Source: Azospirillaceae bacterium
GTDB taxonomy: Bacteria; Pseudomonadota; Alphaproteobacteria; Azospirillales; Azospirillaceae
Assembly: GCA_028283825.1 (NCBI GenBank)
Contig: JAPWJW010000001.1
Location: 1,798,001-1,862,000 of the forward strand
DNA: 64,000 nt
Direction: 5' to 3'
The first letter of the stretch is position 1, and each line of letters opens with the position of its first letter. The position numbers and the translations under genes are program-made. This document shows, piece by piece, positions 9,101 to 24,100 of the stretch. The notes under the pieces were generated by a model, which saw only the letters and a program-made list of their open reading frames with translations, searched no databases and had not been told where the DNA came from.

Positions 9101-12100
9101 AACTACGTGGTGGGCGACGGATCCGGCATTACCCTGGTGCAGGCCGACGGCGGCCTGGCCGACACCGCCACGCTGACCATCACCAACAGCATCGCCCTGG
9201 GCGGCCGCCTGGCGCTCAGCGGCACCGGCACCACCACGTCCAGCCAACTGCTGGCCCTGCCCGCCAGCGACTATATCGGCGGCAGCTTTGGGACCATCAC
9301 CAACGGCGACGGCACCCTGCTGTCGGCCGCCACCGCGCTCTACATCGCCGGCACCCTGGGCGCCCTGGCCAACAGCGGCACCATCGCGGGCAACGTCATC
9401 AACGACGGCGCGCGGGGCCTGACCATCCTGGGCGGCGGTGGTGCCACCATCGGCACCCTGACGGGCCAAAGCGGCCAGGGCACCATCACCAGCACGCTGG
9501 CCAACGTGGTGCTGACCGGCGGCAACCTGTTGCTGAACGACGCCGTGATCGTGGGCACCGGCACGCTGGTGAACAGCGGTGCGGCCGTCACCCTGTCCAC
9601 CGTGGTCAACGTCACCGGCAATTACAGCCAGTCGGCCGGCGAACTGGCCCTGGGCGGCAGCGGCGAACTGGTGATCAGCGGCAGCGCCACGGTCACCGGC
9701 GGCACCGTCTCCGCCTTCATGGGCAACCTGTCGGCGCAGGGCAATTACGTGGCGGGTGACACCGTGACCACGCTGATCGCCGCCGGCAGCGGCAACTACA
9801 GCGGCATCACCGCCAACCTGGCCAGCGGCCTCACCAGCCTGGGCGTGGGACAGGGGACGGACGGGTCCAACCTGCTGGCCGTCGCCACCAACGACTATAT
9901 CGGCGGCACGCTGGGCAGCGTGACCAACACCGGCAGCATCACCGGCCTGTACGTGGCCGCGACAGGCAGCCTGGGCAGCTTCCGGAATGAGACCACCGGC
10001 ACCATCAGCGAGGTGGGCGGCGTCACCCTGCTGGGCACCGTCGGCACCCTGGACAACGCCGGCCGGATCCTCATCACCGGCAGCAGCGGCTTCTACGCCA
10101 GCGGCACCATCGGCACGCTGAACAACAGCGGCACCATCCACAACAGCGGCACCTACGGTGTCGGCATCGTGGCCCGCGGGACCATCGGCCAACTGGTGAA
10201 CCAGGCCGGCGGCAGCATCAACGGCTACTATGGCATCATAGTGGTCGGCCCCACGTCCAACAACGGCACCGCCGCCACCATCAGCACGCTCAGCAACAGC
10301 GGATTCCTCGGCGGTAGTGGTTTGGGGGTTGAGACCGATGGCACCATCGGCCTGCTGGAGAACCAGGCCGGGGGCACCATCGCGAGCAGCGGCACCGCCA
10401 TCCACGTTTATGGCGGCATCACCACGCTGACCAACAGCGGCCTGATCCAAAGCAACTATCACGCCATCGATATCGGCGCCGCCCTATACATCAGCGGCAC
10501 CGTCGGCCTTCTGGAAAACCTGGCCGGCGGCACCATCGTCGGGTCCCAGGTTGGCGTTGCCAACACCATCGTCCTCAACACCCTGGTCAACAGCGGCCTT
10601 ATCACCGGCACCGTCCAGGGCATCCTCAACCTGGGTACCATCGGCACCCTGGAAAACTTGGCCGGCGGCACCATCACCGTGTCGGGCGGCAACTCCTCGA
10701 TGGCCATCCGCAACGACGGCGGCATCGGCACCCTGACCAACGCCGGCCTGATCGCCGGCAATTATGGCCTGGACGTGGGCGCCGGCGGCACCCTGGACAC
10801 CTTCAGCAACACCGGCATCGTCAGCGGCACCCACGCCGTCATCAACGCTGGCAGCATCGGCGTGCTGGAGAATCTGGCCGGCGGCAGCATCGGCGCCCTG
10901 GGCAGCGTGACGGGCCATTACAGCTCCGCCGCCATCTACAACAGCGGCACCATCGGCACCCTGGCCAACAGCGGCACCCTCAGCGGCCTCTACCTCATCG
11001 CCGCCATCGGCACCACCGGTGCGCTGGCCGCCATCGGCAGCATCGCCAACAGCGGCACCATGGTGGTGGGCGCCACCTACCAGACGGGCACCGCCATCCG
11101 CCTGAGCTACGCCACCATCGGGCAGATCAGCAACAGCGGCACCCTGGTCGCGGCCACCAACAGCTACAACAGCTACGTCGTCTATGCCGTCAACAGCACG
11201 ATCGGCAGCATCGCCAACAGCGGCCTGGTGTCGATCCAGAACGGCGTCTTCGCCCTGAACTACAACGGCACCATCGGCACCGTCAGCAACAGCGGCGTGT
11301 TCAACGGCGGCGGCGGCGGCATCCTGGCCAACGACGGCTATGGTGGGGGCCATGGCACCGTCGGATTGTTCGACAACAGCGGCACCATCACCACCGCCTA
11401 CACCGCCATCAAGAACTGGGGCGGCGGCGTCCTGGGCACGCTGGTCAACAGCGGCACCATCATCGGCCGCACCGCCTTCTACAATTCCGGCACCTTCGGC
11501 ACCCTGGTGAACAGCGGCCTGATGCAGGGCAGCATCGTCAACCAGAACGGCACGGACCTGACCATCCGGGGCGGGGACAACGGCACGCTGGGCACCTTCA
11601 CCGGCACCAACCTGACCGACATGGGCACCATCCTGAACACCACCGGCAACCTGGTGTTCGCGGGCGGCGCCCTGATGCTGAACGACAATCTGGTGGTCAC
11701 CGGCCACGCGGTGCTGAACAACGGCGCCACCCTGGCGCTGAACACCATCGTCACCGTCAGCGGCGACTATACCCAGACCGGTGGGGCCCTGAATTTGGGT
11801 GGCGGCACGGTGGTCACCGGCGGCCTGGTGGTCAGCGGGGTGGGCAGCCTGTCGGGCGTGGGGGTGACCGCCACCCTGTCCACCCTGGGCAACTACCTGG
11901 CGGGGTCCGTCTACGGCACCCTGGTGTCGGCGGCCGGCGGGCTGAACATCGACACGACATCGTACACCCTGGCGGGGGCCGGCCTGATCAGCACCACGCT
12001 GACGGGCACCGACCTGCTGGCCGTCGCCACCGGCGACTATATCGGCGGCACGCTGGACACGGTGACCAACAGCGGATCGATCAGCCAGGTCTATGTGGGT

Positions 12101-15100
12101 GCGGCGGGCAGCCTGGGCACCCTGGTGAACGCCACCGGCGCCGTCATCGCCAACGGCCTGATCCTCAACGGCACCCTGGGCGCACTGAGCAACAGCGGCC
12201 TCATCAATGGCGACATCACCAATTCCGCCGCCAACGTCCTGACCATCCTGGGCGGCACCGTCGCCACCGGCACCCTGACGGGCGGCACCCTGGCCAGCAC
12301 GCTGGCCAACGTCGTGCTGTCCGGCGGCAGCCTGTTGCTGAACGACGTGGTGAACGTCGGCGCCGGCACGCTGGTCAACAACGGCGTCAACCTGTCGCTC
12401 AACACCATCATCAGCGTCACCGGCAACTATGCCCAGACGGGTGGCGGGCTGAATGTGGCCCACGGGGCTGAACTGGTGGTCAGCGGCGACGCCAGCATCA
12501 GCGGCGCCAGCATCGCCAGCTCCATCGCCCTGACCTACACCGCCAACTACCTGGCCGGCACGGTGCTGGGCACCCTGGTGACGGCGGGATCCGGCAGCAG
12601 CTACACCGGCCTGACCCTGGCCAACAACGGCGGCCTGGCCGGTGTGTCCACCGCCGCCGTGGGCGTGGACGGCAACCTGGTGGCGGAGGTCACCAGCTAT
12701 TACATCGGCGCCAGCTACGGCAGCCTGACCAACAGCGGCACGCTTTCCGGCGCCTATGGCCTGTACGTCGCCTACGCCGGCAGCCTGGGCAGCTTCGCCA
12801 ACACCGGCACCATCGCCGCCACCACGGGCCCCAGCGTCAGCATCGTCGGTGCGGTGGGCACGCTGGACAACAGCGGCCTGATCAGCAGTGCCAACGTCGC
12901 CGTGTCCATCAACAACTACGGCCAGACCGTGGGCCTGTTGCTGAACAGCGGCACGATCACGGGCGGCGGCTATGCCGGTGTGTACCTGGCGGCCGGCACC
13001 ATCGGCACGGTGCTGAACACCACCGACGGCACCATGGCCGGCGGCTACGGTGGCCTGTGGATGTCAGGGGGCAGCATCGGCCTGCTGGACAACGCCGGCC
13101 TGATCACCGGCACGCTGCTGGCCATCAACACCGGCGGCAGCATCGGCACCCTGGTGAACGAGGCCGGGGGCAGCATCTTCAGCGCCCAGAAGAACGGCAT
13201 CCAGAACGGCAGCAACGTCTATATCGGCACCCTGTCCAACGCCGGCGTGCTCGGCGGCGCCTACCAGGGCATCCAGAACTACGGCATCATCGGCATACTG
13301 GAGAACCAGTCCACCGGCACCCTGACCGTCACGGGCCAGAACGGCTACAACGGCCTGGCTGCGGCCATCTACAACGTCTTCGGCACCATCGGCACCCTGG
13401 CCAACGCCGGTCTGATCGCCGCGTCCATCAACAACTATGGCGGCAATGACGGCATTCAGAACCTGGGCGGCACCATCACCGTCCTGGACAACAGCGGCAC
13501 CATCAGCGGCAACGCCGGCATCTTCAACTACAACTACGCCGGCTATGCCGCTACCATCGGCACGCTGCTCAACAGCGGCACCGTCAGCGGCCGCACGACC
13601 GCCATTACCAACTACGGCACCATCGGCGCCCTGGTGAACAGCGGCCTGGTGGCGGGCAATTTTCTCAACAACCAGGCCGACGGCAGCGACCTGACCATCC
13701 TGGGCGGCACCGGCGGCACGGTGGGCACCTTCACCGGCTACACCGCCGGCAACCAGGGCACCATCACCAGCACGCTGGGCAACCTGGTGTTCGCCGGCGG
13801 CGACCTGGTGCTGAACGACCGCGTCAACGCCAGCGGCCGCACGGTGCTCAACACCGGCGCCGACATCACCCTGGCCAGCCTCATCTCCATCACCGGCGAC
13901 TACACCCAGTCGGCCGGCACCCTGGTGCTGGGCGCCGGCGCGCAGCTGTCCGTCACCGGTGGCGCCACCCTGGCCGGCGGCATCCAGGCGACGGTGGGTG
14001 GCATCGCCACCGCCAACTACGTGGTGGGCGACGGATCCGCCATCACCCTGGTGCAGGCCGACGGCGGCCTGAGCGACACCGCCGACCTGACGCTGGCCAA
14101 CACCCTGGGGCTGGACGGCCACCTGTTGCTGGGCGACAGCACCCTGACCGCCAGCCAGTTGCTGATCCTGCCGGCCAGCGACTATATCGGCGCCGGCTAC
14201 GACACCATCACCGTCGGCAGCGGCACCCTGCTGTCCGCCCCCACCGCGCTGTACATCGCAGGATCCGGCAGCCTGGGCGTGCTGGCCAACAGCGGCACCA
14301 TCGCGGGCGACATCGTCAACCTGTCCGCCAACGCCCTCAGCATCCTGGGCGGCAGCGGCGGCACGGTCGGCACCCTGACGGGGCAGACCCTGGCCAGCCA
14401 GGGCACCATCACCAGCACACTGGCCAACGTGGTGCTGTCGGGCAACCTGCTGCTGAACGACGCTGTCAATGTCGGCACGGGCACGCTGGTCGGCAGTGGG
14501 GCCGCCCTGACGCTGACCACCTTGGTCGGCGTCACCGGCACCTACGCGCAGACGGGCGGCAGCCTGGCCCTGGGCGCCAGCGGCGAACTGGCGGTCAGCG
14601 GGGCGGCCAGCATCGCCAGCGCCAATGTCAGCGTGGCGGCCCTGTCCACCACCGGCAACTACATCGCCGGCACCATCTACCGCACCCTGGTGTCGGGCGG
14701 CACGGGGTCCAGCTACACCAACGTGGCGGTGGGCGGCATCAACATCGCCAACATGATCAGCACCGTGACCAACAACGGCCTGGTGCTGGCCGCCATCGGC
14801 GACTACATCGGCGGCACCCTGGGCAGCCTGGCCAACACCGGCACGCTGACCGCCAACACCAACCTGATCGTCACCGGCAGCCTGGGCACGTTCAGCAACA
14901 GCGGCGTGATCGCCGGCGACTATCGCCCGGTCAACATCACCGGCACCGTCGACGTACTGGAGAACCTGGCCGGCGGCACCATCACCTCCACCCTTGCCGG
15001 CAATGCCGCCAACAACACCGCCGCCATCTTCGTGGGCCAGGGCGGCAACGTCGGCACCATCACCAACGCCGGCCTGATCCGTGTGGCCAACGACTTCTTC

Positions 15101-18100
15101 ATCGACGCCATCTATGTCGCCGGCGGTTCCATCGGCCTGATCGACAACAGCGGCAGCATCGCCGGCGGCCGGGGCATCTATGCCTACAGCAACGGCAGCG
15201 GCGTCCAGGGCACCATCGGCACCATCAGCAACAGCGGCACCATCACCGGCGGTGTCGCCGGCGCCAGCGTCTACATCGCCAGCGCGCACGTCACGCTGAT
15301 CAACAACACCGGCACCGGCGTCATGAACAATGCCGACGGCGGCAACGTGATCGGGGCGGTCGATGCCGGCATCGACACCATCGTCAACGCCGGCCTGATG
15401 ACGCTGAGCCAGACGGGTACAGCCATCTATGGCGCCCGGTCGACCATCGGCACCCTGGTCAACAGTGGGACCATCAGCGCCCTGGGCTTCGCCATCATCG
15501 CTTACGGCACCGGCGGCACCCTGGGCACTCTGGTCAACAGCGGCACCATCAGCGCCAACCGCGCCATCTACGTCTATGGCGGCGCCTCGCTGGGCACCAT
15601 CGTCAACAGCGGCATCATCGCTGGCAGCATCACCAACGGCGACACCAGCGCCGGTGACCTGGTCATCCTGGGCGGCACCCTTGGTGCGGTGGGCACCTTC
15701 ACCGGCACCGACCTGACGACCAAGGGCCTGATCACCAACCGCGTGAGCGAGCTGACCTTCCTGTCCGGCGATCTGTTGCTGAACGACGACATCGACGCCA
15801 CCGGCCACACCGTCAGCAACAGCGCCACCGCCCTGACCCTGGCCAACAGCATCCAGGTCGCCGGCGCCTATATCCAGTCGTCGGCAGGCACCCTGGTGGT
15901 CGGCAGCGGCGCGCAGCTGTCCATCACCGGTGCCGCCACCGTCGCGGGCCAGGTGCTGGCCACCATCGCGGGCAACGCCGCCGCCAACTACATCGTCGGC
16001 GACGCGGTGGGCACCGTGGTGCAGGCCGACGGCGGCCTGACCTACGGCGGCACCCTGACCACCGGTGCGGCCCTGGACGGCGTGCTGCAGCTGACCACCG
16101 GCACCACCGGCAGCCAGCTGCTGGCGCTGGCCACCACCGACTATGTCGGCGCCGGCTACGGCACCATCACCGTCGGCGGCCTGCTGACCGGCCCCACCGC
16201 CCTCTACATCGCCAGCACCGGCAGCCTGGGCGCGTTGGCCAATACCGGCACCATCGCCGGCAACATCGTCAACCTCAGCGCCAACGACCTCAGCATTTCC
16301 GGCGGCACGGGTAGCACCTTCGGGACCCTGACGGGCCAGAGCCTGACCAACCAGGGCACCATCGCCAACACCCTGTCCAACCTGGTGCTGGCCGGCAATC
16401 TGGCGCTGAACGACAGCGTCAGCCTGGGCGGCCACACCCTGGTCGCCGATGGCGTGTCCCTGCGCCTGGCCAGCATCGTCAATGTCAGCGGCAACTATGC
16501 CCAGGCGGGCGGCGCCCTGGTCCTGGACAGCGGGGCCGAACTGGTGGTCAGCGGGGCCGCCAGCATCAGCAACGCCAGCATCGCCGCGACATACACCCTG
16601 TCGGCCACCGCCAACTACCTGGTGGGTGCGGCGGTGGGCACCATCGTCGCCGGCAACGCGGATTCCAGCTACACCGACCTGACCGTCACCAACAGCGCCG
16701 CCCTGACCGGTGTCGGCTTCGGCGGTGTCAATGCGGGCGGCAACCTGGTGCTGGAGGCCACCAATGACTACATCGGCGGCAGTTACGGCAGCCTGGCCAA
16801 CACCGGCACCCTGTCGGGCACCCTGGGCCTGTATGTGGGTACCACCGGCACGCTGGGCACGTTCAGCAACGCCGGCCTCAGCACCCAGGTCGTCAACGCC
16901 GGATCCATCGGCCTGCTGGAAAACCAGACGCTGGCCACCATCGACGGCGGCACCGGTGCGGCCATCCTCACCAAGGGCACCATCGGCCAGATCGCCAACA
17001 GCGGCCTGCTGACCGGCCGCTACGGCATCAGTGCGCGGAGCGGCGGCAGCGGCGGCGCCGTCATCGACACCATCACCAACAGCGGCGTGATCACCGCCAA
17101 TACCGGCATCCGCCTGAACTACGCCCGCAGCAGCGTGGTAGCCAACAGCGGCACCATCACCGGCGTGGGCGGCAGCAGTTATCCGGTGGTCGCCTCGTAC
17201 AGCACCATCGGCACCCTGTCCAACAGCGGGCTGATCACCGTGGCCAGCCGCGGTATCGGCATCCTTAACGACTACAGCACCATCGGCACCCTGCTGAACA
17301 CCGGCGTCATCTCCAACGCCAGCGGTGCCGCCATCCAGAACAACCAGTACCTCGCCAGCTTGGGGCTACTGGTGAACACCGGCACCATCACCTCGGCCGC
17401 CAACGCGGTGCTGAACGTCTTTGGCGCCAGCATCGGCACACTGATCAACAGCGGCACCATCAGCGGCGCCAACGCCTATAATGCCAACAACGGCGCCGTG
17501 CTGGGCACGCTGGTCAACAGCGGCGTCATGGCTGGCAACATCCTGAACGGCGGCCAGAACGACAGCAGCGCCGGCGACCTGACCATCCAGGGCGGCACCG
17601 GGGGCACGGTCGGCACCTTCACCGGCACCGACCTGACGGCCAAGGGCACCATCGACAACCATTTGAGTAACCTGGTGTTCGCCAGCGGCGGCCTGTTGCT
17701 GAACGACGACATCCAGGCCGCCGGCCAGACCGTCAGCAACCTGGGCGCCGCCCTGACCCTGGGCACCCTGATCAACCTCACCGGCAGCTATGACCAGTCC
17801 GCCGGCACCTTGGTGCTGGGCCCCGTCGCCCAGCTGTCCGTCACCGGTGCGGCCCGCATCAGCGGCCAGGTGCAGGCCAGCGTGACGGCCAACGCCGCCG
17901 CCAACTACGTCGTGGGCGACGCCGTTGGCACGCTGGTCACCGCCGGCGGCGGCCTGACCTACGACGGCACCCTGATCAGCGGCAGCGCCCTGGACGGCCA
18001 CTTGGCATTGACCGACGGCACCACAAGCAGCCAGTTGCTGGCCCTGGCCAGCACCGACTATGTCGGCGCCGCCCTGGACAGCATCGCCAACACCGGCCTG

Positions 18101-21100
18101 CTGACCGGCCCCACCGCCCTGTACATCGCCAGCACGGGCAACCTGGGCAGCCTGGTCAACACCGGCATCGTCGCTGGCGACATCGTCAACCTGTCCGCCC
18201 ATGACCTCAGCATCACCGGCGGCACCCTGACCGGCCAGTCCCTGACCAACCAGGGCACCATCACCAACACCCTGTCCGACCTGGTGCTGAGCGGCAACCT
18301 GCTGCTGAACGACACCGTGAACCTGGGCGGCGGCACACTGGTCGCCGACGGCGCCACCCTGTCCCTCACCACCATCGTCAATGTCGGCGGCCATTACGCC
18401 CAGGCGGGTGGCGCCCTGAACCTCGACAGTGCCGCGGAACTGGTGGTCAGCGGGTCGGCCAGCGTCAGCAACGTCACCATCACCACCAACTACGCCCTGT
18501 CGTCCACCGCCAACTATGTGGTCGGCACGGTGCTGGGCACCGCCGTCGCCGGCGGCGCCAATTCCAGCTACACCGATCTGGTCGTCTACAATCTGGGCGG
18601 CATCTCAGGCCTGGCCGTCACCGGCACGGTCTCGGGTGGCGACCTGCTGGTCGCCGCCGCCGGCAACTATATCGGCGGCACCTACGGCAGCCTGGCTAAC
18701 ACCGGCGCCCTATCCGGCACCACCGGCCTGTATGTCGCCAGCACCGGCACCCTGGGCACCTTCACCAACAGCGGCACCATCGGCTTCCCCTACGGCGCGG
18801 GCGTCGTGGACGTGGGCGGCACCATCGGGACGATAGCCAACAGCGGCACCATCAGCGGCGGGCGCGCCGTCTACCTGGGCAGCGGCGCGCAGGTCACGCT
18901 GCTGAACAACCAGGGCGGCGGCACCCTGACGGGCGCCTGGACCGCCGTCTACGTGGACCACAGCACCATCGGTCAGCTTGCCAACAGCGGCCTGATCGCG
19001 GTGACCGGGTCCGCCCAGGCCCTGCGCAACTACGGCGGTTCCATCGGCAGCGTCAGCAACAGCGGCACCATCCAGGTCACCGGCGCGTCCGCCAGCGCCT
19101 TCGCCTATGCCGTCGCCAACACGGACTCCGGCACCATCGGCACGCTCAACAACAGCGGCCTGATCACCTCCACCGCCATCGCCCTCTACAACGCGTCCAG
19201 CGCCACCATCGGCACCCTGGTCAACAGCGGCACCATTAGCGGCGTCAACGCCATCTACAACGGCAGCGGCAGCAGCATCGGCACGCTGATCAACAGCGGC
19301 ATCATCGCCGGCACCCTCTACAATGGCGGGTTGGGCGACCTCAGCATCGCGGGCGGCGCCAACGGCACCATCGGCACCCTGACCGGCCAGAACCTGACGG
19401 CCCGGGGCGTGATCGACAACCAGGCGAGCGACCTGGTGTTCACCGGCGGCAGCTTGCTGCTGAACGACAATGTCCTGGCCACCGGCCACACGGTGTGGAA
19501 CACCGGCGCCAACCTCAGCCTGTCCAACACCATCACCGTCACCGGGGCCTACGCCCAGTCGGCGGGGACCCTGGTGCTGGGCTCGGTCGCCCGGCTGTCC
19601 GTCACCGGTGCCGCCAGCATCGGCGGCCAGGTGCAGGCCAGCATTGCCGGCACCGCCACCGCCAACTACCTGGTGGGCGCCACGGTCGGCACGCTGGTGC
19701 AGGCCAATGGCGGCCTGACCCTGGACGGCACCTTCGTCAGCGACGGCGCCCTGGGCGGCCATCTGCAGGTCAGCGGCGTCACCACCAGCAGCCAGCTGCT
19801 GGCGCTGGCCACCACCGATTATGTCGGCACCATCCTGAACAGCATCGCCAACACCGGCCTGCTGTCCGGCGCCACCGCGCTGTATGTCGCCAGCACCGGC
19901 CGCCTGGGCACGCTGGCCAACACCGGCACCATCGCGGGCAACATCGTCAACGCCGGCGTCAACCTCCTCAATATCGCCGGCGGCACCGGCACCACCATCG
20001 GCACCCTGACCGGCCTGTCGCTGACCAACCAGGGCACCATCACCAGCACCAACGCCGACGTGGCGCTGAGCGGCAACCTGTTGCTGAACGACACGGTCAG
20101 CATCGGCAGCCATACCCTGGACGCCAGCGGCGCCAACCTGACCCTGGCCACCATCGTCAGCGTCGTCGGCAACTATGGCCAGATAGGCGGCACCCTGGCC
20201 CTGGCCAGCGACGCGGAATTGGTGGTCAGCGGGGCCGCCACCCTCAACGGCGCCACCATCGCGACCCCCTATACCCTGTCGTCCACCGCCAACTACGTGG
20301 CCGGCACGGCGCTGGGCACCGCGGTGGCCGGTGGGGCGGGGTCCAGCTACGCGGGCCTGACCGTCACCGCCCAGAACGCGGTCACGGGCCTGGCCCTGGC
20401 CGGCATCACCCTTGGTGACAGCCTGGTGGTGGCCGCGACCGGCGACTATATCGGCGGCACTTACGGCAGCTTGGCCAACACCGGCAGCCTGACCGGCGCC
20501 TACGGCCTGTACGTGGCCAGCACCGGCACCCTGGCCGCCTTCAGCAACAGCGGCAGCATCAGCGGCACCTTCCGCCCGGTCATCAACGCGGGCTCCATCG
20601 GCACGCTGGTCAACCTGGCCGGCGGCACCATCACCGTCACGTCCGACCCCAGCGGCCACAACTACACCGCCGCCATCTACAACACCGGCCGCATCGACAC
20701 CCTGACCAACGACGGCGTGATCGCCATCGGTGTTGGCAGCAACGGTTACACCAGCGTCGCCGCCATCGAGAACTACGGCGGGTCCATCGGCCGCATCGAC
20801 AACAACAGCGACGGCACCATCACCGGCCGCGTGGGCATCGACAGCAACGGCGGCACCATCGGCACGGTCAGCAACGCCGGCCTGATCAGCGCCATCAGCG
20901 CCATCCGCCTCTATTCCGCCCACAGCGCTCTGGTGACCAACAGCGGCACGCTGTCAGGCGACGCGTTCGGCAGCTACCTCCTCAACGCCTACAACAGCAC
21001 CATCGACACCATCGCCAACAGCGGCCAGATCACGCTGAACGCCCTGGGTGCCGCGGTCGTCGTCAACGCCGCCACTGTCGGCGCTTTCCTCAACAGCGGC

Positions 21101-24100
21101 ACCATCAGCGTCACCGACAGCGCCTTCGGCTCCGGCACCGGCATATATGTCGGCACCGGCGGCACCATCGGCACCCTGGTCAACAGCGGCACCATCGTCG
21201 GCCCCAGCGCCCTGATCCTGAACAGCGGCGGCATCGGCACCCTGGTCAACAGCGGTGTTGTCGCCGGCAACGTCGTCAACGGCCAATACGGCTCCCCGTC
21301 CAGCGACCTGACCATCGTGGGCGGCAGCGGCGGGACGGTCGGCACCTTCACCGGCACCGACCTGACCAGTAAAGGCACGATCACCAACACCCTGAGCAGC
21401 CTGGTGTTCGCCGGCGGCGCCTTGGCCCTGAACGACGACATCAAGGCCACCGGCCAGACCGTCAGCAACCTGGGTGCCGCCCTCACCCTGGGCACCCTGA
21501 TCAACCTCACCGGCGCCTACAGCCAGTCCTCGGCCGGCACCCTGGTGCTGGGCCCGGTCGCCCAGCTGGCCGTCACCGGTGCCGCCAGCATCGGCGGCCA
21601 GGTGCAGGCCAGCGTGGCCGGCAACGCCGCCGCCAATTACCTGGTGGGCGATGCCGTGGGCACGCTGGTCAGCGCCACCGGCGGCCTGACCTACGACGCC
21701 ACCTTCACCGGTGGGGCCGCCCTGGACGGCCATCTGCAGATCATCGACGGCACCACCAGCAGCCAGTTGCTGGCCCTGGCCACCACCGATTATGTCGGCG
21801 CCAGCCTGGACAGCATCGCCAACACCGGCCTGCTTACCGGCGCCACCGCCCTCTACATCGCGGCAACCGGCAGCCTGGGCAGCCTGGTGAACACCGGCAC
21901 CATCGCCGGCAACATCGTCAACCTGTCCGCCGTTGACCTCAGCATCACCGGCGGCACCCTGACCGGCCAGTCGCTGAGCAACCAGGGCACCATCACCAAC
22001 ACCCTGTCCAACCTGGTGCTGAGCGGCAACCTGCTGCTGAACGACACCGTCAGCCTGGGCAGCCACACCCTGGTCAACGCCGGCGCCCTGGCCCTGGCCA
22101 CCGTCGTCACCGCTACCGGCAACTATGCCCAGGCGGGCGGTACCTTGGCCTTGGCCAGCGGGGCGGAACTGGTGGTCAGCGGGGCCGCCAGCATCAGCAG
22201 CGGCACGGTCGCCGTCGCCGCCCTGTCGCAGACGGGCAACTACCTGGCCGGCACCACCTACGCCACCCTGGTGGCCGGCGGCGCGGGGTCCAGCTATGTC
22301 GATGTGCTGGTGACCGGCAGCGGCATCGCCGGCATGGGCAGCGTGGTGGCCAACAACGGCCTGCTGCTGGCCGCCACCGGCAACTACATCGGTGGCAGCT
22401 ACGGTAGCCTGGCCAACACCGGCACCCTGTCCGGCACCCTGGGCCTGTATGTCGCCACCATTGGCACGCTGGGCACCTTCAGCAACGCCGGCGCCAGCAC
22501 CCAGGTCATCAATGCCGGTTCCATCGGCCTGCTGGAAAACCGGACGCTGGCCACCATCGACGGCGGCACGGGTGCGGCCATCTTCAGCAGCGGCAGCATC
22601 GGCCAGATCGCCAACAGCGGTCTGCTGACCGGCCGCTACGGCATCAGTGCGCGGAGCGGCGGCAGCGGCGGCGCCGTCATCGACACCATCACCAACAGCG
22701 GCGTGATCACCGCCAACACCGGCATCCGCCTGAACTACGCCCACGGCAGCGTGGTAGCCAACAGCGGCACCATCACCGGCGTGGGCGGCAGCAGCTATCC
22801 GGTGGTCGCCTCGTACAGCACCATCGGCACCCTGTCCAACAGCGGGCTGATCACCGTGGCCAGCCGCGGTATCGGCATCCTTAACGACTACAGCACCATC
22901 GGCACCCTGCTGAACACCGGCGTCATCTCCAACGCCAGCGGGGCCGCCATCCAGAACAACCAGTATCTCGCCAGCGTCGGCCTGCTGGTGAACACCGGCA
23001 CCATCGCCTCAGCCGCCAACGCGGTGCTGAACGTCTTTGGCGCCAGCATCGGCACACTGATCAACAGCGGCACCATCAGCGGCGCCAACGCCTATAATGC
23101 CAACAACGGCGCCGTGCTGGGCACGCTGGTCAACAGCGGCGTCATGGCTGGCAACATCCTGAACGGCGGCCAGAACGACAGCAGCGCCGGCGACCTGACC
23201 ATCCAGGGCGGCACCGGGGGCACGGTCGGCACCTTCACCGGCACCACCCTGGCCAACAAGGGCTATATCTCCAACACGCTGAGCAACCTGGTGTTCGCCA
23301 GCGGCAACCTGCTGCTGAACGACGACATCGACGCCAGCGGCCACACGGTGTCGAATACCGGCGCCACCCTCTTGCTGAACACCATCATCAACGTCACCGG
23401 CGATTACAGCCAGTCCGCCGCAGGATCCCTGGCGCTGGGCAGCGGCGCCCAGCTGTCCGTCACGGGGGCCGCCACCCTGGCCGGCACCGTCACCGCCACG
23501 GTCGCGGGCAACGCCACCGCCAACTACGTGGTGGGTGACGGCTCCAGCATCGTGCTGGTCCAGGCCGACGGCGGCCTGACCGACAGTGCCAGCCTGACCA
23601 TCGCCAACACCACGGCGCTGGACGGCCACTTGGCCCTGGGCGACGGCGCCACCGTCGGCAACCAGCTGGTGGTCCTGGCCGCCAGCGACTACATCGGCGG
23701 CAGCTACGGCACCCTGTCCATCGGCGGCCTGCTGTCGGCCGCCACCGCCCTGTACATCGCGGCAACCGGCACCCTGGGCGCCCTGTCCAACAGCGGCACC
23801 ATCGCCGGCAACCTCATCAACGCCAGCGCCCGGGACCTGTCCATCACCGGCACGGGTGGCACCCTGACCGGCGGCACCATCACCGGCACCCTGGCCAACG
23901 TCGTGCTGGGCGGCAGCCTGGCCCTGGCCGACGCGGTGAACGTCGGCGACCACACCCTGGTCAACAACGGCGGCGCCCTCACCCTCACCACCCTGGTCAG
24001 TGTCACCGGTGATTACAGCCAGTCCGCCGGCGCGCTGGACCTGCGCGGCACCAGCGCGCTGCTGGTCAGCGGCACCGCCAGCGTCAGTGGCAGCGTGGTG